This document shows, one piece after another, positions 48,110-60,101 of a DNA stretch of 64,000 bases. Numbering within the stretch: position 1 is the stretch's first letter; every line of letters begins with the position of its first letter. Source of the DNA: Chamaecrista fasciculata (lineage: Eukaryota > Streptophyta > Magnoliopsida > Fabales > Fabaceae). The notes below the pieces were generated by a model, which worked only from the letters and a program-made list of their open reading frames with translations, made no database searches and was not told where the DNA came from. A program made the translations under genes and the position numbers. The DNA lies in the NCBI GenBank assembly GCA_003254925.1, contig QANZ01018265.1:72212-136211 (forward strand). Direction: 5' to 3'.

Positions 48110-48240
48110 TAATTTTTTTTGTAAATTACATTTTGGTACCATGTTTTATGGACCAGTTTCACCTTGGTATCTTATTCTTTCAAAAGTGACATTTTGGTAT
48201 CATGTTCTTTGCACCGTTAACACTTTGGTACCTAATGAAC
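48110..48240. repeat. Solo arm of a 'ttttggtacc' foldback MITE
   Basis: The phrases acattttggtaccatgtt and caccgttaacactttggtac match the left arm of the complete element at 56311-56668. The other arm is absent; an LTR fragment abuts it. Confidence 0.6.
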
Positions 48241-48720
48241 TAAGTTTTGGCGGCTTTACATGGTTCGGGGAGGAATTCGGATAGCGATTTCCTGCAAAAC
48301 AAAGAATAGCGGGGTGCTGCCCCGCAATTCACCTCTGACGCCTAATTGTCAGTAATGAGATGTGAAAGTAATTAGTCTAGACTGAGTATAATGCGTTACC
48401 TTTGGTTGATCCTTCTTAGGCCTTTTATAGTGTGAGCGGCCATAAGTAGGTTCGATATTTGAGGAATTTGGTATCCCACCGATTCTGGGAGAATCAGTTT
48501 GGTCTTGATACTTTGGTGAAGATATCTTTTGAAGATATGAAGATGTCTTGGAATCCACGATTTCCGGAGGAGGATTACGTGAACAACTCGCTTGGCATCG
48601 GGGTCCTGCAGGAGGACCCTTCTTCTGGGCATGGTCGCCCAAATAGGGCCACTATGCCCTTGTTTGGGGCGACCATGCCCTTTCCTAGGGCATGGTAGCC
48701 TTCGGTGCGCCCTTTTCCTT
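48241..48720 (-). mobile_element. LTR fragment of a Ty3/Gypsy-type retrotransposon
   Basis: On the minus strand there is a core promoter CACTATAAAAGGCC (rc of 48421-48429 and flanks), followed downstream by CTCATTACTGACAATTAGGC, then GTCAGAGGTG. A TATA box followed by 'ACTGA..TAGGCGTCAGAG' is a pattern I know from plant gypsy LTRs. It is clearly more GC-rich than its surroundings. No internal coding region is attached, so it is a solo or broken LTR. Confidence 0.6.
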
Positions 48721-50570
48721 TCTATATTATCAGTACCTAAATTTATTTTTGTATGCACAATAAAAATACTCAAATATTAATTTTTCTCTCATTTTTCACA
48801 ATTCAATGGATAAAATACTCTAAAATTCTCTCACTTTTCTTTTTATATATGTTAGGATTCAGAGAATCTCCCAACAAACATTCACAGATTTAAACAAATA
48901 TGATAATGCGGAATAAAGAGAATAATAGAGGAACACAAAACAATTTACAGTTTTTGTTATGTAGTATATTTAATCATACATGCCATATACATATATACAT
49001 TATACTTATACATACATACATACATCTTATTGTCATGTATAACTAAATTTAAGTAATAATAGGTACGGATATGTGTTGGGTGCAAATCCCTTCGATGATG
49101 TGGTGGAGGAGGATTTGGTTGTCTGAGTGTGAAATTATTGGAAGAATCATATATATAAATCTATGCATGCTTATATATATGTGTTGGCCCATTATGCATG
49201 CATGTAAGCATCAGAGAGATGTGTATATATGAACCTTCAAATCCCAAGAAGGAACAGTATCGCTCACTTGTACAAACGGACAACCTGAAAAGACAAAGAC
49301 AAATGTTAAGGTTTTGTCATCATGACCATTTTCATAGATGTATGTCCCAGTCCTACACACATACACACATATATTAGTGTATATTAGTGTATATATATAT
49401 ATATATCATTATCAAGCTTGCCACTTTATCAAACAATTAATCCATCCATGATTGCTTAATTAATGTTCCTCTTAATAACGATATATACATATATATCAAC
49501 TTTATATAGGATAGATCATGCTAACCACTAAAAGAAAAAAGACATGGGTAGTAACTGTACCTCAACACATATCATGTGTCGGAGGATTATGTACGTATAT
49601 TTAGTACGAACGTACGTATGATTATTCATTTTGAATATGGTGAATGTGACATAGAATATATATATATATATTGTTTTGATGACTCAGTTGGGGTTCTCTA
49701 AATCACGATTTGTTTAATATATTTCAACAAAATTATTAGATGGCAAGTGTAGTAGTACGCACTCAATGTGCTTGAGTATCGCTGTCTTTATTTTGTGCCA
49801 TATCCTCTTTTTTTATTTTTTTGTTTCTGATGATATTGATATTTCACAAGGGAAAAAAGTAAAGTTGAAGTGCTGGCAAGAAACAGATCGATTTGATTTT
49901 TGTGATAATAATTACTGACCCATTGATTGATGCTCATTCAGTCATTCTACAATATATAGAAAATGATGGATGGGGCCAGGTCGGTGGTATCTCGAAAAGA
50001 AATGAGAAAGGGCATGCATGTTTCAGGAGAGCCCATATATCAATATTAATGGATCACTACCTGGATGATAACGGATGATAACAGGTAATGTAGCTCATGA
50101 TTTTACTTTTATTTGATATTTAATTTTTAAGGGGTGCCTAAAATATCAAAAAATAATTGATGTAACATATGATATAAATATTAATTAAAAATTTAGATAT
50201 ATCTGTTATCCTTTACTTAATATTTATTAACTAAAATGAAATAATTAAATTAATAATTAAAAAAATATATAATATTTATAGGGTATCAACTACCGAATAT
50301 CAAATACTTTGTGTATGTAAATTGTGTATGTATGTTATATCTATACCCTACAACATAACTTGTGTATGTAAATTTGTATATATATAGAACTCGTGAAAAT
50401 GAAATACTTGTTTTAATTAAACTTGACAAATAAAGTATAATAAATTATTAAATTACACATAATCTTATTTCACTAAATTGTATGTGGTTTCATTTAGTTT
50501 TGAAAATTGAGAAAAAAGACTTTTTAAATCTACACTAATTCAAGATAAAATGTATAAATTAAAGTTCCTT
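48721..50570. other. Non-coding spacer
   Basis: AT-rich sequence with TA and TACA microsatellites. A short open stretch at about 49064-49125 is not sufficient to call an exon. Confidence 0.4.
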
Positions 50571-50814
50571 TAAATTTTACTTGTTGAGTACGAAATCTCC
50601 ATTATATGTAAATAGAATGTAATGAAAGACTCATTAAATCTTTTATTTTGTACGAAAATATTTTTCTTTAATTAATTTTTCATTCAAACTTAGGAAGATT
50701 ATTAGTTTTTAATTAACTACACATTTTTTCTTGCAGTGGCCATGTTTATATGTACAAGACTCATCTTTTATTTTATTTATATGAATTATATTATTACATT
50801 CTAACTTAAATATA
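50571..50814. repeat. 244-bp direct repeat, copy 1
   Basis: It is nearly identical to 51525-51768; shared landmarks are ccattatatgtaaatagaat, ttcaaacttaggaagattat and cttgcagtggccatgttta. The two copies bracket a 710-bp insert. Confidence 0.85.
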
Positions 50815-51524
50815 CTATTTACATATTACAGTATATATCTCTTATTTTATCCTTACATTTACAATTTATACTATTTACGTACTACTTTCATGTACTTATT
50901 TGTCTTCTTTTTATGACTCTTTTCTTTTATATGTTTTTCTTATCTGTTGAGCTTTATCTTTTTTCAGATTAAATCTTCATCTATCTCGGGCTCTTCATAA
51001 TCTTGTATTTTCTTCGGGTTATGGACACAATATTTACAATTATGGCCCTCATATTCTTCTAATACCTGACAAATACTCATATTGGTATACTCGGAGTGAT
51101 GCATTTTGTTATTCTTGATNGGGCTCAAAATCTTAAAAACCGCAGCCCAACCCAAACCACAGCGGGCTCAACTTTTTGAACCCATGGTTACTAAATGAGC
51201 TTCATAGTCTGAGTCTATTTCCGATGATACATTTACTGGCTCTTTTTCAACTATTTGTTTATATGAAAGATTAGTGGATGAGTCAGAAATAATTATGGTC
51301 TCTTTAGTATGGGCTTATGGGTCTTTAGATGAAGGTAGATGACCTCCTTGATTTATCTAGGCTTCGGGTTGATGACCCGTAGGTGTATAACCTGTAATAT
51401 TTGTATTATTGAGACTGGTCTGAACTTGTGCTATTGTTTGATATAATAATTGGAGTATTTGCATTTACATAGTTACAATATTTATTTCTGACATTATTGA
51501 TTCGCTAAATGTTGGACTATTTGT
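50815..51524 (-). pseudogene. Decayed coding insert of unknown type, interrupted by a small repeat and an n
   Basis: On the minus strand two short open pieces read like one degraded protein. One is acidic (KQIVEKEPVNVSSEIDSD); after a break comes HHSEYTNMSICQVLEEYEGH followed by NCKYC and an acidic end with a stop near 50964. The break holds a GC-richer segment (cccaacccaaaccacagc) and the single n at 51120. With flanking direct repeats it looks like a defunct retroelement or an old pararetrovirus-like insertion, but I do not recognise the protein and no enzyme motif is visible. Confidence 0.35.
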
Positions 51525-51768
51525 TAAATTTTACTTGTTGTGTAAGAAATATCCATTATATGTAAATAGAATATAATGAAAGACTCATTAAATCTTTTAT
51601 TCTGTACGAAAATAGTTTTCTTTAATTAATTTTTCATTCAAACTTAGGAAGATTATTAGTTTTTAATTAACTACACATTTTTTCTTGCAGTGGCCATGTT
51701 TATGTGTGCAAGACTCATCTTTTATTTTATTTATATGTATTACATTATTACATTCTAACTTAAATATA
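51525..51768. repeat. 244-bp direct repeat, copy 2
   Basis: This is the second copy of 50571-50814 with few differences. It is followed directly by a TA run. The ends do not show the TG..CA of a standard LTR, so a segmental duplication remains possible. Confidence 0.85.
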
Positions 51769-54051
51769 TATATATATATATATATATTTGCATTACTTTT
51801 CATTTAAGTGTCCAATGTGTAACTTTATTTAACAAGTCCTGATATAATCACAATAATTTATAAACTAAAACATGGTTAAAGGAGAAAATTTACAATTTCC
51901 TCCCATGTTTAATATATCATCACAATAATTTATAATCACACAATTTTTATAGAAGAGAATAGATTATATATGAACTAGCTAGATTTTTATCAATTCAAAA
52001 TTTATCTAAATGATAAGTAACTTAATATCGTTTAAGTATGATTTTGTATTTGAGATCTTATACTCCATCTTTGTTGGAAGATTCCTACACCATAGATATT
52101 CAATATAAGTTAGGGACTTGAATCCTTTGCAGTCTAATTTTTATGCATTTTCATACAGTTTAAAGAAAGAATGAAAGTGTTAGAGAGAGAAGTGTGGGTC
52201 GGTGGAGGTTCACTTCCATAAGTTGAGTACTTGAGTTTATATTAATCAAAACAAAACTCTATAACCCAGGTGGACAGCCAAAACAAAAACTAGAAGTTCA
52301 ATAATCATGAAGAGCATATAGAAAATGACATGTTAGTCAACACATATATATTGTGTGGCGTCCGTCCAATAAGGAGAAACTAGATAGCTAGCTAGCGCTA
52401 ATATAATGTAAAAAGAAGAGGAGGAAGGAATAGAAGGAAGCATGGATAGTTACGTTGGATTAAAAGGACAAGAAATTCAATAATAAAGACGTTATTGTGA
52501 AGCAATTATAGTATATATAATCTAAGTCTCCCCAATGAGATATCGTAAACATATATACAAAAGATTTCGTGAAAGGAAATAGATGGGAAAGCACGTAGTA
52601 GTACAGAGGGGGGGGTTACATAGCAATAAGCTGATGAAGATGGCGACTTCACGCCTTCCCTTTGTGTTTCCTAAAATGTACTTTTCACAAAAGTCCAAGA
52701 TGGTGCCCCCACTAGATATTGTTTTCATTAGTTCCATAATAGAATCAAAGTCGCTGTATTATTAGCTAGGGTGCCACACCCCCCTTTACACGTTAACTGT
52801 TTTTGAGTATTATGTGTTTACTTGGTGTGACACATCAAGGTGATTCCATTCTTCAACATTAACGCCTTAATTTTAAAGCATCCATCCATCAACATATGTA
52901 TAAATATATATTCACGGTGACAGCAACTATATCCTATAGTAATAAATGCTCGAGTATGAGAGTAAGTTATATAATCGAATCAAGATGTTTATAACATTTA
53001 GATGTACTTCTACTTTAGTGTAAGTTAATTTAGAGAGAAGAGAGTTGTGTCTTGCTAATAATTAACAATAATTGTTATTCTATAACAAAAACTGAAACAT
53101 GGGATGAAATCATAATCAAACTATGAGTTTAAATGTCCATTTTATTGATTTAATTGTGAGGTTTTGATCCAATAATATATATAGATACTGATATGTATGT
53201 AACACTGTTGAGTGATGTTAGCACCAGCTAGGAAGGTGATAGATCTGATTGATGCTTTTAGTCAGTCGGCAAAAATCCTATCCGAAATTAATAATATAGT
53301 TTTTTCTTTCTTTTTCTATTTGAAAGGCAGACACGGATAGTGGGTGTTTGGTGTATGATGAGCAAAAGTTAACAAGTTGAATACAAATAGATACAGCTAA
53401 ATATATAGTGTCTTGGGATGTAGTGCTATACTTGCTTTTTGTTCCGATTCATTTGTTCTATCGTCATCAAAGTTCACAACGATCCACCTTGTAATAATCA
53501 TGGTTTCACCCTTTTTGACTCACTACAGGACCATTTCCCATAATTATTCTTGGTCAGTTTCATTAATATAGCGTATATACGATGATGAGGGAATTTATAA
53601 ATATATGTACATTTTCTGGATATATAATTAAATCAGGAGGTTAGGCCCAGGATGATTGGGCTCGGTTTTCTGAGCGAATTATAGCTACCAAGCAAAATCA
53701 GTACTAGTGGGTGAGGGAATTCTATGTGTATATAGTAGTATATACATATTTCAAATAAAATGTCTTATATTGCTGAGATTAAAGAAGTGTCAACAGTACT
53801 ATATATAAAATATGAAAATAAAATGTAATCAAATAATAAAATTATGAATTTCATGTCAACCAACACAAATCACCAATAAATAATCACAATTGAAAATTAA
53901 CAATTCTACCTTCACATATAAACAAGATATATAACAATCTATTTTATTAAAATTAACTCCAACTGATGTTATATATAGAGAGAGAGAGGAATTCCCAACC
54001 GTGGTCATAGGATGGTTTTTATTGAAAACTGATGTTTTCTTTTTGTCAAAC
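51769..54051. other. Non-coding AT-rich spacer
   Basis: I see no gene, RNA gene or clear element in this stretch; short open frames have no family resemblance. Confidence 0.4.
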
Positions 54052-54376
54052 TATGAAGCATGAACACTGACACGGACACAGGATACGACACGAACACAGA
54101 CACACCGACACGTCAAATTCTTAAACTTACATGACACGACACGACATATATTTATATATATAAATAATTAAAAATCCACAAATTTTGATGAGAACCTTGA
54201 AAATTATAATATCTATTCGTAATCTATGTCATATGTATTATTATTTTATATTGTTTGTCATGTTAAAGTCACAAAAAATTAGTTTTATATTATGAAACTT
54301 ATGAATATGTGTCGTGTGGGTGTCGAACACGGACACGTGTCTGACACCCTCAAAATGAAGTGGCCATGCTTCCTAG
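54052..54376. mobile_element. MITE with 'gacacggacac' ends (325 bp)
   Basis: The left end TATGAAGCATGAACACTGAC and the inverse of the right end (CTAGGAAGCATGGCCACT) are similar; both arms carry GACACG/CGTGTC repeats. Flanks ttgtcaaac (54043-54051) and ttgccaaac (54377-54385) agree at 8 of 9 bases. Confidence 0.75.
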
Positions 54377-55244
54377 TTGCCAAACTTTCTCTGCACTCAG
54401 TGATCCTGTGAAAGTTCTGACAGTGTATATATTTTTGCGGTCAAGAGAGATAAATTAGTAAAGTTTTGTACATGAAACAGCTCAACAGCAATATATATAT
54501 ATATATATATATAGCTACCACTTCTTATTGAATCTTGAGATTCTGATTTAATGATCCGTGATCAAAATCAACTAACGGCGGTCACCACCAAACTCTTCAA
54601 AATAATATAATTAATTAAGTTGAAGTTAATTTTATATATACTTCAATCATTGTTAGTTCTTCTCGCTAGCTACTTCATTATAAATTAAGGAATAATTCAT
54701 CTGATCAATCTATTCCTTAAATAAATCAGAAGACGCTTATGAATTAACATACATACATGCTAGCTCAAGCCTCAAGGCAAGCAACGAATCTTCCATTATT
54801 GAGATATGGAAGAAGCTAACTCCGGATCCGTTGAATGATCGATCTCTTTCGTTTCCCGGAGGGTATATATGAGATTGATCAATCACAATCCAAAATCTAT
54901 ACTGTTAATAACAACCCTAACAGCACGTATAATTATTCGAACCGGTAAATTAATTACTAATAATTAGAAATCATAACCATCAGAGTTAGAATGAAAATGA
55001 AAGAGGACTAAATAAATTAAAATTCATCTTTATTATTCTTATTTTTTTAAAAAGCAGTACTGTTATTGTGGTTATAATTAGAAAATGGAGAAGAAATTAA
55101 ATTAAAATGAAAATCAGGAAGGGGATCGAAAAAGTGAGATCACACGATTGAAATATGGAAATCAAGCAATTAAGGCGTGAGTGAGGCAAAGCAACACAGA
55201 GAAAGTGTGAAGGAGGAAGACGAAACGGTTACGAAAGGAAATGA
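54377..55244. other. Spacer downstream of the coiled-coil gene
   Basis: It contains the 3' region of the minus-strand gene at 55245 and AT-rich sequence including a TA run at about 54490. No gene was recognised. Confidence 0.4.
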
Positions 55245-55760
55245 TTAAGGCGTGAACCTTTGCCTGCAGGATTGGCAAGTGATCTCCATGCACGTGGAAT
55301 CAATGCGCCTAGTGGCTCTCTCTTTGATTCTCTCTGCTCTCTCCACTTCTTCTCTGGCTCTCTCCCACATGTGCCTCGCACGTGCGAACTCCGATTGCGC
55401 CATCTCCATCTCCCGCCGTGTAAGCTCTCTCACTCTCTCTGCGTACGCCTTTTCCATCGCCGCCACGCGAATCTGCTCCGCCGCCTCCCACTTTAGCGCC
55501 TCCACGCACTGCTGCCTCCGTTCCTCTTTGTTCTCATCGTACTCGCCGCCGATCACCACACACTCCGGCGATGCCGCCGGCGGCGGCCGCATCATCGGCC
55601 TCACGCTGATCGATAACTGCAAATCCAGCGACGGCGTACCTTCCGTCGTCGTCGACGACGACACCGTCGATCGGAGCCGGAGCAGAGAGGAACTGTCGGA
55701 GCCAGCGCGAGATGCGGATGAAGGCAGAAGCTCCAGTTCCTTTTGATCTTCTTCTTCCAT
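55245..55760 (-). CDS. Short coiled-coil protein with EAR-like motif and IDD14/15-like C-terminus
   Basis: A single exon of 171 residues; the ATG at 55760-55758 begins MEEEDQKELELLPSSASRAG, and the frame upstream has no other ATG. Residues 45-51 (LDLQLSI) form an LxLxL motif like EAR repression motifs. Residues about 77-155 are a long charged helix (AYAERVRELTRREMEMAQSE, then FARARHMWERAREEVERAER). The end has C162-x2-C165 in MEITCQSCRQRF. The helix plus terminal Cys pair closely resembles the C-terminal region of plant INDETERMINATE-domain proteins of the IDD14/15/16 type, but the zinc fingers of that family are absent and no upstream exon is visible. Coding is GC-rich against an AT-rich background. 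A role as a nuclear co-repressor partner is inference. Confidence 0.8.
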   Translation of the reverse strand: MEEEDQKELELLPSSASRAGSDSSSLLRLRSTVSSSTTTEGTPSLDLQLSISVRPMMRPPPAASPECVVIGGEYDENKEERRQQCVEALKWEAAEQIRVAAMEKAYAERVRELTRREMEMAQSEFARARHMWERAREEVERAERIKERATRRIDSTCMEITCQSCRQRFTP

Positions 55761-55914
55761 TTCAAAGCAATTAGCAAACAAACAATTAACCAGAGAGAGA
55801 AAAAAAAGTGAAGAGCGAAGAAGACGAAGAAGGAGACGAAGAAGAGGAAGAAGAGATTTTCGTTTGCGTTTGCGTTTTTGGGTTTGTGGGATTTTGGAAG
55901 CTTAAACCCCGTAG

Positions 55915-55926
55915 GTGTATATATAA
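55915..55926 (-). promoter_or_regulatory. TATA box of the coiled-coil gene
   Basis: On the minus strand TTTATATATACACC lies about 155 bases before the ATG at 55760, with a purine/pyrimidine-rich leader (gaagaagaggaag) between. The position fits a core promoter. Confidence 0.55.
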
Positions 55927-56310
55927 ACAACTCCTACTTGACGAAGTTACAGAACTGCCCTTGGGTGGGTTGTGAGAAGCTCTCTGGCATTTGGGGGTTG
56001 TGTAGGGGTATTATGGGAAGATAATTGGAACAGCGGGAAATTCCGTTATGAGAAGAAGGGAAAGAGAGAGGGAAAAATAACGGATGACGTTATGAGGGAA
56101 AAGTAGTTTGTGCAAGCTAAGGCATAAGACTTATCAATATCATACCCTTTGGAAATTATTTTAATTTATTTTCTTTGCTTCTGAATTTTTTTATGAATTT
56201 TGACTTTTCCCTTTTCCGGGAGAGGAGATGAGATGAGGAGTATGTGGGTGTGTAATAATTACAGTCGCACGTGCGCTAGAGTGGTGAGAATTTGCTACCA
56301 TATATTTTAA

Positions 56311-56668
56311 GATAAATTACATTTTGGTATATCTTCTATGAAGCGATTTCATTTTGGTACCATGTTCTTTGTACTGTTAATATTTTAGTACGATGTTTTT
56401 CAAAAGTAACATTTTAGTACCCTGTTCTTTGCACTATTAACATTTTGGTACTCTAACAAAGATAGAACAGTGTAATAAATCGTGAAAGAATAAGGTATCA
56501 AAGTGTTAATGGTGCAAAGAATAGAGTATCAAAATATCACTTTTGGAAGAACAGGATACAAAAATGTTAATGGTGCAAAGAACAGGGTACCAAAGTGTCA
56601 CTTTTAAAATAACAGGATATCAAAGTAAAATTGGTCCACAAAATAGTATACCAAAGTATAATTTACCC
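56311..56668. mobile_element. Foldback MITE with 10-bp flanking repeats (358 bp)
   Basis: The ends GATAAATTACATTTTGGTAT and the inverse of its right end are complementary, with internal arms of ttctttgcactattaacatt and aatggtgcaaagaacagg. Both flanks read tatattttaa (56301-56310 and 56669-56678). Confidence 0.82.
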
Positions 56669-56678
56669 TATATTTTAA

Positions 56679-57586
56679 TTGTTTGTAACCATTCAAGTCT
56701 AGCAACAACTAGCTAGGAAATAATATATATATATATATATATATATATTAATTAAGAAAGAAAAACTTGACAATAGAAATGTTTTACACACTCAAAATTA
56801 TGGAGATCGACGCTTCTTTTTCTTTTCTTTTTTTTAATAATTTAGACAGTTTCTTTTTTCTTTTACTCTGTAAACATATATTTTGTTCAAGTCTAATTTG
56901 ATAATGGAGTGGCTTTTTAAAAGTTATTGTACTATATATAGGTGGTGGAAAAAAAAACGGTTGTTAAGAAAGGGTAAAAATTCTGTGAAAGCCGCTTTTA
57001 AAAGCATCATCTATTGATAAAGTGTGTGATAATAAGTTAATAACGTACCTTTTAAGAACTGATGTGATTGTTTAAGATGATAAATAAGACCATGTATATT
57101 ATGCTATATATTAATGAAATTCACAAAGCTGGTAACTAAAGAATTTCAATCCTCTATCACAAAGATAAATGACAATTATATATATATATGGAGATATATA
57201 TGAAATGGGAAGATTTTTCTTTGATATATACAATAATCAATTATAGAAGAGAAATTAAAGAGTGTAAAGATATGAAGATTTTTTTATATATATGTGGAAA
57301 TTAAGATGTGGTAGTAATTAAGGAGAAATGGGAATGGTATATATAGATAACTTTTAAATAATATATGGTAGGGTTAATAAGTTGTCGGGGGGTGGTGAGT
57401 TCAAAAAGGGAGTGACTTTTGTATCTCAGCAGCCCACGCTTGGATCAGTATGGCACGTGGGAGCTTCTTTCAATTTATTTCAATGGAATTGAACCAACAA
57501 AGAAATTAAGAAAGAGAATATATCACTAAGTAACACCAATAATATATATTCACTATCTATATATCTCAAATTAAAGGAACTAGCTA

Positions 57587-57589
<3 letters not shown>
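56679..57589. other. Non-coding AT-rich spacer
   Basis: It contains TA microsatellite runs and no recognisable gene. Confidence 0.4.

Positions 57590-57674
<85 letters not shown>
57590..57674. repeat. (GA)n microsatellite, about 42 units
   Basis: An uninterrupted ag/ga run of about 85 bases ends at a single n (57675), followed by a TA run. The true length is probably uncertain in the assembly. Confidence 0.97.
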
Positions 57675-57789
57675 NTATATATATATTAATTTATATATAT
57701 ATTGATCATTCACATACACTGATACACACACTAAAAAACGGACTAAAAAAAATTAATTAATATATATATATATAAAGAGGGAGAGAGGA

Positions 57790-58170
57790 ATTGCTTGTGT
57801 AGCGAACGAAAAGATACATAAATATGTAACGGTGAGGATTATTATTAAATTTGGATCAGACTGGTTAAACTGGGATTCGGCCAGTGGTCCGCTTCATCTG
57901 AAAAATTGGCCTATTCGAATTGCTTGTATAGCGAATAGAAAGATACATAAATATGTAATGGTGAGGATTATTATTAAATTTGGATCGGACTGGTTAAATT
58001 GGGATCCGGCCAGTGGTCCGATTCATCTGAAAAATTGGCCTATTCGAATTGCTTGTGTAGCAAACAAAAAGATACATAAATATGTAATGGTGAGGATTAT
58101 TATTAAATCTGGATCGGATTGGTTAAACTAGGATCCGGCCAGTGGTCATCTGAAAAATTGGCCTATCCAA
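57790..58170. repeat. Tandem repeat, 129-bp unit, about three copies
   Basis: Copies begin at about 57791, 57920 and 58049 (ttgcttgtgtagcgaac-type start). Each contains gatacataaatatgtaa, ggtgaggattattattaaat, ccggccagtggtcc and gaaaaattggcctattcg. The third is cut short by a small deletion at gtggtcatctg. Because 129 is a multiple of three, one frame stays open through the array. Confidence 0.92.
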
Positions 58171-59275
58171 GAATCGGTCAACAATCGAAAGAGAATTGCC
58201 CAAAATCGAATACAAACCTTTAAATCACTTATATTATTTTAAAGTGTACAATCAAATTATAAATCACGTACAACAAATAATGTTTTTTGACAGTTGGATT
58301 TGGACGGTTTAAAATCACTTGTTACTTAGATATTTTAAAATTTACTTTATGTATTTCTATTTTTCAATCTCTCTTTGGAAAGAGAAGTTAAGTAATATAT
58401 CTTTTTTGTTGTAATGATTTTTTTAAAATATAATAAAACAACATTTCGTTATTTCTATTTTAACTTTATAACTACAAATTTCAAAAACAATATAATATTT
58501 TCATGTGTTTTTAGATATGTATATACCTCCATTATATTATACATGACTTTGAGGTCATCTAATTATATCAATATCTCAAAAATGAAAAATCACATGTCTA
58601 TACTTTAATTTCAATTCACATGTATAAGCTAGGTCAAAATCTTATTTTGGTCCTTAATATTTACCCTACATTCAATTATGATCCTAATTTTTTTCTATTC
58701 CATTTTGATCCTTAATGTTTTTTTAACAATTTCATTTTGGTCCTTTATAAGTTTTATAATTAATCTTTAATACTGAATATGATCATATATATATCTTTCT
58801 CGTTTCAAATCTGAATGTGATGAAATTAAATTACGAGTTACTTATTATAACATACTTATCAAGAAATAACGTTAAAAAGTTAAAAATACATGAAAGATAT
58901 GAAAGAATGGAAAATTAGATAGTTCTTTCGTTTCAAAGTATTTTTAGTTTGTAGTATAGAAGCGTTAAATTTCAGTTTTCGTAGAAGAGATTTTTTTCAA
59001 TGACATGTGCTTATTGATTATATATTTATATGTTAATCTCATATGAAATTTATAATCTGAAGTTTTTTTTTTTCATATACGGAACCCCTTGAATTAGTAT
59101 TTTAATTTTGAAAATGTATTTAAAGATCGTAGGGTTCAGTTATATAAGTATAGGAATTTTATATTAATTGATCCACAAACCTATAATGTCCTCTAAGTTT
59201 TGAGTCAACATGTAATGCTACATTTATATATGAGCTCAGTTCTCCTTTAACATGCACTAACCAATAAAAGATATT
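58171..59275. other. Spacer with a solo 'ttttggtcc' arm (about 58630-58765)
   Basis: No gene. The segment with ttattttggtccttaatatt and cattttgatccttaatg is one arm of a foldback-type repeat; a second arm is not seen. Confidence 0.4.
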
Positions 59276-59844
59276 TGGCAAAACACCCTTTCATGCCCCT
59301 AACGTTTGCGGTGATTTTCAGTTATGCCCCTAACGTTTCATTTGTGTCAGTTGTGCCCCCAATGTGAAACGTTAGTTTCATTTATGCCCCAAATTTCAAT
59401 CATCCACAAAAACAAACACTATTTTTGCACGATTTGAGCTCGATTTTGATCAGATTTCATATGGGTTTTAATTTTTGGACATCACAAACTTGATTCCTTG
59501 GATCAATTTTAAAGATTAAGTTTAAAATAGCCCCAAATCTGAAGAAAATCGGACCTGATGAACCCCAAAAAGGACCAAAACGAAATGCAGCAAAACGAAG
59601 CATTTTTCTCAAAATTTCCATGTGCAAATGATCCTTAGGAGTCGAAAATGAGTACCCATATGAAATCTGATCAAAACCGAGCTCAAATCGTGCGAAAATG
59701 GTGTTTTTTTTTGTGGATGATTGAAATTGGGGGCATAATTGAAACTAACGTTTCACATTGGGGGCACAACTGACACAAATGAAACGTTAGGGGCATAACT
59801 GAAAATCACCGCAAACGTTAAGGGCACGAAAAGGTGTTTTGCCA
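59276..59844. mobile_element. Foldback MITE with long, well conserved arms (569 bp)
   Basis: The arms are near-perfect complements: TGGCAAAACACCC at the left, GGTGTTTTGCCA at the right, and gcccctaacgtttgcggtga against tcaccgcaaacgtt. Flanking copies of agatatt lie at 59269-59275 and 59845-59851 (7 bp). Confidence 0.85.
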
Positions 59845-60040
59845 AGATATTTTTCTATTTTTTATAAGTATCATTTCTTAGAGGTAATTTTATTTATAAG
59901 ATTTAATAGTTGATATTTGTAAAAATAAATTAAAGATCAATAATTATCTTTTTAATATTAATTATTTAAGGACTAAATTGTAATTTGAAGAAAACTTTAG
60001 GGGCACAAAACAATTTTTCCCATAAAAAGAAGCACATGTT

Positions 60041-60101
60041 AGACCACGCCCCTCCGGACCAGAACCTTAATCTGGCGCCTGACCAACTCGGCCATCTCAA
60101 C
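60041..60101 (-). pseudogene. Truncated tRNA-Leu (anticodon AAG)
   Basis: On the minus strand the sequence begins GTTGAGATGGCCGAGTTGGT and has an intact anticodon arm CCAGA-TTAAGGT-TCTGG (AAG, leucine) and most of the variable arm. It then stops after GGGGCGTGG. The T arm and the 3' acceptor strand are missing, so it cannot fold as a tRNA. Confidence 0.85.

Noticed and set aside
48349-48773. Open frames of 97 and 125 codons on the minus strand
   Set aside because: They are explained by the GC-richer LTR fragment, with no gag, protease or reverse-transcriptase motif.
49064-49125. Short plus-strand frame reading YGYVLGANPFDDVVEEDLVV after an acceptor-like AG
   Set aside because: It has no upstream exon, start or family match nearby, so it is too short to call as an exon.
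52522-52765. Overlapping open stretches on both strands
   Set aside because: There is no family similarity. The openness on both strands fits chance in this composition, and no microRNA-like hairpin was found.
57480-57731. Ser/Leu alternating frame
   Set aside because: It is a translation of the GA microsatellite.
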